The notes under the pieces: model-generated
What the model was told of the DNA's origin: nothing
Databases searched by the model: none
Seen by the model: the letters and a program-made list of their open reading frames with translations, nothing else
Translations under genes and position numbers: made by a program
NCBI GenBank assembly: GCA_028377305.1
Contig: JAONJW010000007.1
Location: 1 to 64,000, forward strand
From: Prolixibacteraceae bacterium
GTDB lineage: Bacteria > Bacteroidota > Bacteroidia > Bacteroidales > Prolixibacteraceae
Direction: 5' to 3'
DNA: 64,000 nt
In this document: positions 56,797-64,000 of the stretch, piece by piece
How the letters are laid out: every line of letters begins with the position of its first letter
Position numbering within the stretch: the first letter of the stretch is position 1

Positions 56797-59700
56797 ATGA
56801 ATAAACAAACCATGCTTAAAATCAAAAGACGCTTATGGAAAGAGCACAGGATAATCTTATTTATGGGATTATTACTCTTTTCGGTTTTGCCTACTTTTGC
56901 AGACCAAGGAGAGTCAGTCCACGATCTCAATAGTGGATATAACACACAGCAAACAGAAAAAAGAGTCGTTAAAGGACGAGTTGTTGATGAAAATGGAGAA
57001 CCTATGCCAGGGGTGACCGTGTTCATTAAAGAGACCAAAACTGGTACGGTGACCGATTTTGATGGTAATTTTACGATAAAAACGACTAGAGATGCTGTTA
57101 TTGAATTCTCGATGGTGGGGTTTGAATCGAGAAAAGAACCACTTGCTGGAAAAACATGGATTGAGGTATCTTTAAAATCGAAAGTAGCAGATCTTGATGA
57201 GGTGGTAGTAGTAGCATATGGAACAAAGAAGAAAGCTACTATTACAGGAGCCCTATCAACCGTGGAAACGGAAGAACTAGTTCGTTCACCATCAACTAGT
57301 GTCGCCAACTCTTTGGCTGGAGTTATGCCTGGAGTGACAACCATCCAAAGTAGTAGTCAACCGGGTAAAGATGCTGCAGAAATATATATTCGTGGAGCTG
57401 GATCACCTTTGGTTCTAGTCGATGGAGTTGAACGGTCATTTACTGATCTGGATCCGAATGAAATTGCAAGTATTTCAATCTTAAAAGATGCTTCTTCTAC
57501 AGCTGTATTTGGGGTAAGAGGAGCAAATGGTGTGATTTTGGTAACTACAAGACAAGGTGTGGTTGGAAAGCCACAGATCTCTTTCACTACCTCCATTGGT
57601 CTAGAGAAACCTGACCACTTATACCAATCAGCCAGTAGTTATGATTATGCAAGACATTGGAACTACATGATGGATGCAGATGGAGCAGGGAATAAGTTCT
57701 CATCAGAGGCTATTGAAGCATTCCGTACAGGCTCAGATCCCTTGATCTATCCAAGTGTTGATTGGGCAGACTATATGTTCAACGATTACTATATGCAGAG
57801 CAAGAACAATATCTCAATCACAGGAGGAACCAAAAAAGTACAATACTTCATATCTCTAGGATACCAATACCAAAATGGTTTGATGAAATCGATGGAGGAT
57901 CTTCAAGGATATGATAACAACTTTAATAATAATAGATACAACTATCGCTCCAACATCACTGTCAACCTTACTGAGTCGACTAAAATGAAGGTAAACCTTG
58001 GGGGAGTATATAACAAACTCCAGGATCCGATCATTGTCACTGGTTTAAATAAAGATTTAAATCACAGGTACAATAGACCATTTATCTATGGAACCCGATG
58101 GACCTTGCCTTTCGCTAGTCCTGGTTTTGTAGATGGAAAGCACTATAAGTTGAAAGCAGGAAGAAAAGTGCTACCGACAGGTTTCGGAATGCGTGAAGGT
58201 ATTTGGGCTCTTTATGGATATGGTTACAGAAATGTAAACTCAAATAAACTGAACCTAGACATTGATATATCACAAGACTTATCAAGCATTACAAAGGGAT
58301 TACAAGCATCAGTGAAAGGAGCATATAATGTTAGATACGAAACCATTAAAGCATGGAGAGGTAGCCAACCAACATACTACCCTTCCTATACTAGTACATT
58401 AGAGTCTCCTACCATGGAAGTCACCGATCCTAATTTTAATAAGGATATTATTATCGAACTAGGAGGGACGAAAAACGACTTATACTATGCTGAGAAATCA
58501 TCGAGAAAAAGAGACTGGTATTTAGAAGGACGTGTAAACTATAATAGAACCTTTGGAAATCACTCGATTGGAACCCTGTTGCTTTATAATTTATCGAGGA
58601 CTTATTACCCAAGTACCTTCAAATATATTCCTTTAAGCTATATTGGCTATGTGGGACGATTGACCTATGACTATAAGCAAAAATATCTATTAGATATTAG
58701 TATGGGATATAATGGTTCTGAGAACTTTGCACCTGGTGATACGAGGTATGGTTTCTTTCCTTCAGTATCGGGGGGTTGGGTTGTTTCAGAAGAGAAATTG
58801 GCAAAAAAACTTAACCTTTTCTCTTACTTAAAAGTTAGAGGTAGTTATGGTCAGGTTGGAAATGACAAGGGTGGCAAACGCTTTCTTTATATGCCAGAGA
58901 TATGGAACTCAGAAAAAGGTATCAGTTTTGGTGTAGACAATACTGTTTTACAGCCATCCTACATTCAGGGTCCAATTGGAAACAGTGAGGTGACTTGGGA
59001 AACAGCAACTAAGATGAACCTCGGTGTTGATCTAAAGCTCTTTCAAAACAAACTTTCTATCAATGCGGATATATTCTCAGAACAACGAGAAGGAATTCTT
59101 ATTGCACCCAAATCCACTCCAGGAATTATTGTCACCAAATCTCCTATACTTAACATTGGGAAGAGAGATAATAAGGGTTATGAACTGATGGTCGGATGGA
59201 GCGACTACACACATAAGGACTTTCAATACAATCTTTCGGCCAGTTTGTCCTACGCAAGAAACACCATTATAGACAATGATGAACTTCCTTCAGACTATCC
59301 ATGGCAACTTGAAGAAGGTGGGTCCACCAAAAGAGGTCCAGTAGAGTATATGTACCAAAGATTATACCAAAAAGAGGATTTCATAAAAGATTCTGATGGT
59401 AAATTGAGACTAAACCCTGAATTACCTCAACCTTCCTATAAGGTGTCACCAGGTGATGCTAAGTATCAAGATATCAATGGTGACCATGTTGTAAATGATA
59501 TTGATAAGAAGGTATGGGGATACTCTTCAGTTCCAGAATATACCATGGGATTTAACTCTACTCTTACTTACAAAAAATGGACACTGTTTATGCAATGGAC
59601 AGGTGTTACGAATGTAAACAAGATGGCACACGTTGGACACAGACAGATTTTTGGTAACCCAAAGAATATGGGACTAAACCAGATGTGGGTAGACAATGTT

Positions 59701-60024
59701 TGGACACCGGATCGCACGGATGCTCCATGGCCTAAGGCAACAAAAAGTGGGATGGCATGGAATGGTGCTGAATCCACCTTATGGGATTTAGATGCTAGTT
59801 ATGTCAGATTAAAGAACCTCTCTTTAACCTATGATATGAATGCGAATTCTAAAATATTCAGAGCTATTGGTATAAAGAAAGCTGCCATTACTGTGAGTGG
59901 ATACAACCTATTTACATTTAGTAAGCTAGACTACTTTGATCCTGAAGGAAGTGACATTACAAATTGGGATGGTGCATATCCATTGACAAGAATATATAAC
60001 TGCTCATTGAGGGTGAACTTCTAG
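56797..60024 (+). CDS. SusC/RagA TonB-dependent outer-membrane transporter
   Basis: 1075 residues. It has a longer cytoplasmic-style N-terminus before the signal core (IILFMGLLLFSVLPTFA). Carboxypeptidase-like domain (VVKGRVVDENGEPMPGVTVFIKE, TVTDFDGNFTI), TonB-box region DEVVVVAYGTKKKATITGAL, plug (IYIRGAGSPLVLVDGVERSF, LKDASSTAVFGVRGANGVILVTTR) and a barrel ending IYNCSLRVNF. It belongs to the common SusC branch whose plug starts VVVAYGTKKK, unlike the two leftward SusC proteins (VVVTALG). It is first in a cluster with SusD and a second SusC-like gene. Confidence 0.95.
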   Translation: MNKQTMLKIKRRLWKEHRIILFMGLLLFSVLPTFADQGESVHDLNSGYNTQQTEKRVVKGRVVDENGEPMPGVTVFIKETKTGTVTDFDGNFTIKTTRDAVIEFSMVGFESRKEPLAGKTWIEVSLKSKVADLDEVVVVAYGTKKKATITGALSTVETEELVRSPSTSVANSLAGVMPGVTTIQSSSQPGKDAAEIYIRGAGSPLVLVDGVERSFTDLDPNEIASISILKDASSTAVFGVRGANGVILVTTRQGVVGKPQISFTTSIGLEKPDHLYQSASSYDYARHWNYMMDADGAGNKFSSEAIEAFRTGSDPLIYPSVDWADYMFNDYYMQSKNNISITGGTKKVQYFISLGYQYQNGLMKSMEDLQGYDNNFNNNRYNYRSNITVNLTESTKMKVNLGGVYNKLQDPIIVTGLNKDLNHRYNRPFIYGTRWTLPFASPGFVDGKHYKLKAGRKVLPTGFGMREGIWALYGYGYRNVNSNKLNLDIDISQDLSSITKGLQASVKGAYNVRYETIKAWRGSQPTYYPSYTSTLESPTMEVTDPNFNKDIIIELGGTKNDLYYAEKSSRKRDWYLEGRVNYNRTFGNHSIGTLLLYNLSRTYYPSTFKYIPLSYIGYVGRLTYDYKQKYLLDISMGYNGSENFAPGDTRYGFFPSVSGGWVVSEEKLAKKLNLFSYLKVRGSYGQVGNDKGGKRFLYMPEIWNSEKGISFGVDNTVLQPSYIQGPIGNSEVTWETATKMNLGVDLKLFQNKLSINADIFSEQREGILIAPKSTPGIIVTKSPILNIGKRDNKGYELMVGWSDYTHKDFQYNLSASLSYARNTIIDNDELPSDYPWQLEEGGSTKRGPVEYMYQRLYQKEDFIKDSDGKLRLNPELPQPSYKVSPGDAKYQDINGDHVVNDIDKKVWGYSSVPEYTMGFNSTLTYKKWTLFMQWTGVTNVNKMAHVGHRQIFGNPKNMGLNQMWVDNVWTPDRTDAPWPKATKSGMAWNGAESTLWDLDASYVRLKNLSLTYDMNANSKIFRAIGIKKAAITVSGYNLFTFSKLDYFDPEGSDITNWDGAYPLTRIYNCSLRVNF

Positions 60025-60048
60025 TAATTCTATGATAAAACAATAATT

Positions 60049-61860
60049 ATGAAATTCGTAAAATATATCGCGGTTCTACTTTGTACTATCATCATATCCT
60101 GTACAGAGGTAGATTTTGGAGATGAGTTTCTTGGGACACAACCCGAAAGTTCTGGAGCAACATTGGATACTCTATTTGCCAGTGCCATTAATTCTGACTT
60201 AGTTCTTAACAGAGCATATACCTATTTGCCATATGGTTTACCAATCAATTGTGGGGGGAAAGATGCAGATTATAATAAGCTAGGAGGAGGACTTTTAGAG
60301 GATCTTACAGATCTTAGCTATTCATTTAATAAGCAGACTGGAGTTGGTCCCCACAACTACTACTATAATGGTTCATTGACCAGTATTACACAAAGTAAAG
60401 GACAGACATTTCTTTTACAATCAGAGCCAATGTACTTTGCTATTAAGTATGCTTGGATCTATATTGAAAATATTGATCGTGTACCAGACTTATCGGATGT
60501 AGAGAAGAATATTCGCAAAGCTGAGGCTAAAATGATTTTAGCGATTAGCTATACTGAAATTCTTCGAAATATTGGAGGAATTCCATGGATAGATCATGCT
60601 ATCAAACCAAACGATGAGATGAAATTTTCTCGCATTACATTTGAAGAGTCTGTTAACAAAATCGTAGGATTATTAGACGAGGTCATTGCATCCGACTTAC
60701 CGTGGAAACAACTAAGTACAGATGATGGTAAGATGACAAAAGCTGGGGCAATGGGGCTTAAATTACGAGTACTACTGTTTGCTGCAAGTCCCACATTTAA
60801 TTCAGATCAACCATGGCATCCAGATGCAACGGAACTAACGCGTTACAAGAGTTATGATGCCAATCGATGGGTCCTAGCAAAGAAAGCCGGGGAGGATTTC
60901 TTTAAAGCGTTGGCTGCTAATGGTGACTATGCATTAACATGGCCAGAAGAGGAGACCCACCAAGCACGAAGAGAGGCTTACCGTAGTGGATATTATGATC
61001 GAGGAGGGACCGAAATTCTGATCTCTGTCAGAACCAATAAATATAACTCAAGTGCTCATGATTGGTTTGCAGGATCACAAACGTCATTCTGGCCTCTATT
61101 AGGGCCAACTCTAAATTATGTGAATATGTTCTCTTGGGAAGATGGTACGGAGTTTCCTAAAGATTTTGATTGGAAAAATCCAGCACGCCAACCATTCTTT
61201 GATGTGACAGCGTCTAAAGAGTTTATTCCACAAAGAGATCCACGTCTTTATGAAACAGTTGCCGTTCCAGGAGATAATGTGATGGGGGTTGCAATGCCTC
61301 TATATGTTGGAGGAAATGGCACCTACACAGCAGAATGTTCAGGCTTTAGATTGATGAAGTGGATGCTTCCTGAGCCATCTGATCGAATTGGTCGATTTAC
61401 ACAATGGCCATATCTAAGGCTATCGGAAGTAATGTTAAGTTATGCTGAAGCAATCTGTATGGCAGATGGAGCTCCTAATGCCATTGCATATAAAATGATA
61501 GGAGATGTTAGAGCTAGAGTTGGACTACCTAATATTCCACAAGGATTAAGTAAAAAAGAGTTTGTAGATAAGGTGATAACAGAAAGAGCTTTGGAGCTAG
61601 GGTATGAAGAAGTACGTTGGTATGATTTGGTTAGACATAACATGAAAGAAGCTTTTCAAAAACCACTTCTAAGATTAAAAAGTACTCTATTAACCATTGG
61701 AGAGAGCGCAGCAGAACCTTTGACATATGATTTTGAGGTTGTTTCAACTTCTCCACGTTCTTGGGCTACAGGGACCTTTGATACCAAATGGTACTTGGCT
61801 CCAATTCCACAGAATGAGATCAATAAAAACTATGGACTTGTTCAAAATCCAGGTTGGTAA
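60049..61860 (+). CDS. SusD/RagB outer-membrane lipoprotein
   Basis: 603 residues with lipobox IIISC. TPR-like helical part: YIENIDRVPDLSDVEKNIRKAEAKMILAISYTEILRNIGGIPWID, EVIASDLP, KAGAMGLKLRVLLFAASP. The C-terminal RagB/SusD domain has LSEVMLSYAEAICMADGAPN, VRARVGLPNIP, ITERALELGYEEVRWYDLVRH and LAPIPQNEINKNYGLVQNPGW. It is a classic SusD, unlike the two SusD_2-type proteins to the left. It lies 24 nt after SusC and 22 nt before the next gene. Confidence 0.95.
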   Translation: MKFVKYIAVLLCTIIISCTEVDFGDEFLGTQPESSGATLDTLFASAINSDLVLNRAYTYLPYGLPINCGGKDADYNKLGGGLLEDLTDLSYSFNKQTGVGPHNYYYNGSLTSITQSKGQTFLLQSEPMYFAIKYAWIYIENIDRVPDLSDVEKNIRKAEAKMILAISYTEILRNIGGIPWIDHAIKPNDEMKFSRITFEESVNKIVGLLDEVIASDLPWKQLSTDDGKMTKAGAMGLKLRVLLFAASPTFNSDQPWHPDATELTRYKSYDANRWVLAKKAGEDFFKALAANGDYALTWPEEETHQARREAYRSGYYDRGGTEILISVRTNKYNSSAHDWFAGSQTSFWPLLGPTLNYVNMFSWEDGTEFPKDFDWKNPARQPFFDVTASKEFIPQRDPRLYETVAVPGDNVMGVAMPLYVGGNGTYTAECSGFRLMKWMLPEPSDRIGRFTQWPYLRLSEVMLSYAEAICMADGAPNAIAYKMIGDVRARVGLPNIPQGLSKKEFVDKVITERALELGYEEVRWYDLVRHNMKEAFQKPLLRLKSTLLTIGESAAEPLTYDFEVVSTSPRSWATGTFDTKWYLAPIPQNEINKNYGLVQNPGW

Positions 61861-61882
61861 GAAATTAAATCAAAATTTAGAC

Positions 61883-64000
61883 ATGAAAAAAATTATATTC
61901 ATTTCAATTTTGTCCATTTGTCTCTTTAATAGTGCAATAGCCCAAAACAAAGCAGATGTAGATACGCCTACATTGAAGAATTCTGGTCAGATTATTGACC
62001 TAGAGAACACTGCTATTAACTATTCAAAATCAGACAGAGATGCTCTAAAATACGGGAGTAAGCTTGAGGTAATGGACGCTCTTTTTGGTCAAATCCCCGG
62101 ACTCAATATTAGTCAAGGAAAGGGAGTTTCATTTACTCAAAATCCTAGCTTTACACTTCATGGATTTAAACCTCTTGTATTGATTGATGGTATTCCTCGT
62201 GATGTCAATGATCTTATTATAGATGAAGTAGAAGATGTTATTGTATATAAAGATGCTGCTGCAACAGCTATTTATGGGGTCAGAGGAGCACATGGTGTGA
62301 TTAATATCATTACAAAAAAAGGTAGAAATCAAAAGAAACTTGAAATTGGGACATCCTATCAATATGGTATGGCTCCTAAATTTCGTGCTCCAGAGTTTGC
62401 GGATTCTTATACTTATGCTAGATCTTTAAACACTGCATTGGCAGCAGATGGTATCGATCAAAGATATTCCGCATTAGAGTTAGATGCATTTAAGAACAAC
62501 ACTTACCCTGAGGCATATCCAAATATAGACTGGTATAACGAGTCGCTATCTGACTTCGAAGTAAACCATCAGTTTACCTTTGATGTAAGAGGTGGGAAAA
62601 AGACCTTTGACTATTATGCACTTATTGCTTATTCTCGAAATCAAGGGTTGTTTGAGCATCACAATGAAGATGATAGGTACGACAATCAACTACTGGATAC
62701 TCGTCTTACGATGAGAACAAACATTCGGGTTGATGTAACAAAAACCACAGAAGTAAAGGTGAACTTGCAAACTCGTATGAAAGAGTTTAATAGTCCAAAC
62801 TCTTATGATAAGATCATAGATAACATATACAGAACACCGAGTGGAGCATTTCCTATTAAGAGTGATGGAATATGGGGAGGTGATGTAAATTTTGGTAACA
62901 TAAACCCTATTGCAGCCTTAAGCAGTAATGGTCATTACAAAAAAATGGCTAACACACTGAACTTAGATGTTTCACTCGCTCAGGATTTACAGATGATTAC
63001 AGACGGTCTATCTGCAACGGTTCTATATGCGATTGACAATAATGGAGTATTAAACGAACAGTCAGAACTTAATTATCAGTACATTGATCTAAATCCAACA
63101 ATTCTACCAGATGGAACATTGGTTACGGATCCAATAATCTACGGTGATAATTCTAAGACTCTTAGCCACGATTCAGGGATAAAGAAAACCTACTTTAATA
63201 GCTACGTAGATGCGATTCTAAGCTACAAAAAGTCATTTGGTAAGAGTAAGGTTAATGCGAACTTTATTTACAATATGCAATCAAATGAGGTAACAGGACA
63301 AAACCAATCACGTAAGCGTCAATCAATGACTGGATCATTAGCGTATAGCTATAACAAGAAATATTTTATTGACTTGGTTGCAAGCTACGCTGGTGCTTCT
63401 GCGGTACAATTAGGAGATCGTTTTGATACTTACCCTGCTGTTTCGGCAGGCTGGGTTATCTCAGAAGAGAACTTCTTTAAACCAGGAGCTATCTCATACT
63501 TAAGAGTTAATGGATCATTTGGTTATTCTGGATGGGATGCGAGTACACCTTATGACCTAGAAAAGCTATATTATAAATCAGGTAAAAAAGGGTTCGCTAC
63601 ACTAGGTAAAAAAGGGAATATCTTAGGAAAAGGAGGGTGGAGTGAAAGTGACCTTCCAACCAATAATCTAAGAATAGAAAAGATGCGTAGAATAACATTT
63701 GGAGCGGACCTGAATATGTTTAGATCTAGAATGTCAATTAGCGCAGATGCTTTCTATAATAAGCGTTATAATGTACTACTTGAAAGTACCAATACCACCT
63801 CTAGTGTTCTTGGATTGCCTGTGAGAAAACAGAATGATGGTATCTATAACTACAGAGGAGTTGATCTTGCACTTAATTGGAAAGATAACCTAGGTCACTT
63901 CTCCTATGAGTTTGGAGGAACACTTTCATTCACAGAATCAGAAATTGTCGAAAACAATGAAGGATTCAAGCCATATGACTATTTGTCTCGTAAAGGGAAT
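61883..64000 (+). CDS. Second SusC-like TonB-dependent receptor of the cluster, lacking the N-terminal carboxypeptidase-like domain; 3' truncated by window
   Basis: Absent from the ORF track because it has no stop in the window; the frame stays open for 706 codons to base 64000. It starts MKKIIFISILSICLFNSAIAQ (signal peptide). Only about 35 residues later comes a TonB plug: KLEVMDALFGQIPGLNISQG, PLVLIDGIPRDVNDLIIDEVEDVIVYKDAAATAIYGVRGAHGVINIITKKG. Barrel sequence follows (GGKKTFDYYALIAYSRNQG, YFIDLVASYAGASAVQLGDRFDTYPAVSAGWVISEENFF). There is no CarboxypepD_reg-like domain and no VVVAYG box. It is probably a second transporter or partner in the same operon. Confidence 0.9.
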   Translation, partial: MKKIIFISILSICLFNSAIAQNKADVDTPTLKNSGQIIDLENTAINYSKSDRDALKYGSKLEVMDALFGQIPGLNISQGKGVSFTQNPSFTLHGFKPLVLIDGIPRDVNDLIIDEVEDVIVYKDAAATAIYGVRGAHGVINIITKKGRNQKKLEIGTSYQYGMAPKFRAPEFADSYTYARSLNTALAADGIDQRYSALELDAFKNNTYPEAYPNIDWYNESLSDFEVNHQFTFDVRGGKKTFDYYALIAYSRNQGLFEHHNEDDRYDNQLLDTRLTMRTNIRVDVTKTTEVKVNLQTRMKEFNSPNSYDKIIDNIYRTPSGAFPIKSDGIWGGDVNFGNINPIAALSSNGHYKKMANTLNLDVSLAQDLQMITDGLSATVLYAIDNNGVLNEQSELNYQYIDLNPTILPDGTLVTDPIIYGDNSKTLSHDSGIKKTYFNSYVDAILSYKKSFGKSKVNANFIYNMQSNEVTGQNQSRKRQSMTGSLAYSYNKKYFIDLVASYAGASAVQLGDRFDTYPAVSAGWVISEENFFKPGAISYLRVNGSFGYSGWDASTPYDLEKLYYKSGKKGFATLGKKGNILGKGGWSESDLPTNNLRIEKMRRITFGADLNMFRSRMSISADAFYNKRYNVLLESTNTTSSVLGLPVRKQNDGIYNYRGVDLALNWKDNLGHFSYEFGGTLSFTESEIVENNEGFKPYDYLSRKGN

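Noticed and set aside
1-64000. CRISPR arrays, tRNA or rRNA genes
   Set aside because: No regularly spaced direct repeats, no T-loop/acceptor pattern and no rRNA-like sequence were seen in the gaps I read.

Overview
The window looks like chromosomal DNA of an anaerobic, probably marine, polysaccharide-degrading member of the Bacteroidota (Marinilabiliales/Prolixibacteraceae-like; this placement is inference). Support comes from three SusC-type genes in full plus a fourth running off the end, three SusD-type lipoproteins, a hybrid two-component regulator (HTCS), two lipoprotein sulfatases and a GH29 fucosidase of the kind used on sulfated fucose-containing glycans. A TAnnTTTG -7 promoter type, RNase Y and the anaerobic B12 pathway are also present. 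An NAD-linked trimeric [FeFe]-hydrogenase points to a fermentative life.

Layout. 1-5 kb: the 3' end of an M16-type peptidase, an MFS transporter and prfC (RF3). 5-11 kb: tandem paralogous sulfatases followed by a GH29 alpha-L-fucosidase, each with its own leader and terminator. 11.5-19.7 kb: a ten-gene operon. It starts with a regulatory or accessory block (two DRTGG-like proteins, two GHKL ATPases, a PHP phosphoesterase and a protein that looks like a [FeFe]-hydrogenase with a degraded H-cluster site). A small [2Fe-2S] protein and hydB-hydA-hydC follow. 19.8-26.4 kb: housekeeping genes, namely rplS with a structured leader, a C69 dipeptidase, an M23 peptidase, a zapB-like/zapA pair, a possible 6S RNA, and rny. 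26.4-31.6 kb: a decayed IS30 transposase, then mannose-1-phosphate guanylyltransferase, a GT2 glycosyltransferase and a Wza-like SLBB export protein. 31.7-39 kb: an anaerobic corrin-ring operon with three fusion genes, headed by a cobalamin riboswitch. 39-64 kb: two leftward SusCD pairs with a BamA-like barrel gene between them, an HTCS reading right, and a rightward SusC-SusD-SusC' cluster that leaves the window.

How the parts fit. Sulfatases and fucosidase would desulfate and trim fucose from algal or mucin-like glycans outside the inner membrane. SusCD pairs import oligosaccharides, and the HTCS would sense one of them and switch on an adjacent SusCD locus. Fermentation would recycle NADH and reduced ferredoxin through HydABC as H2. 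The B12 operon supplies corrinoid under riboswitch control.

The least explained items are a pair of diverged fold-back elements with terminal inverted repeats (about 11.06-11.24 and 51.64-51.81 kb), the hydrogenase-like protein lacking H-cluster ligands, the 6S-like fold after zapA, the rplS leader hairpin, a 13-bp perfect inverted repeat upstream of the last SusC operon, and a SusC' that has no N-terminal carboxypeptidase-like domain. All calls were made by reading the sequence; no database search was run.
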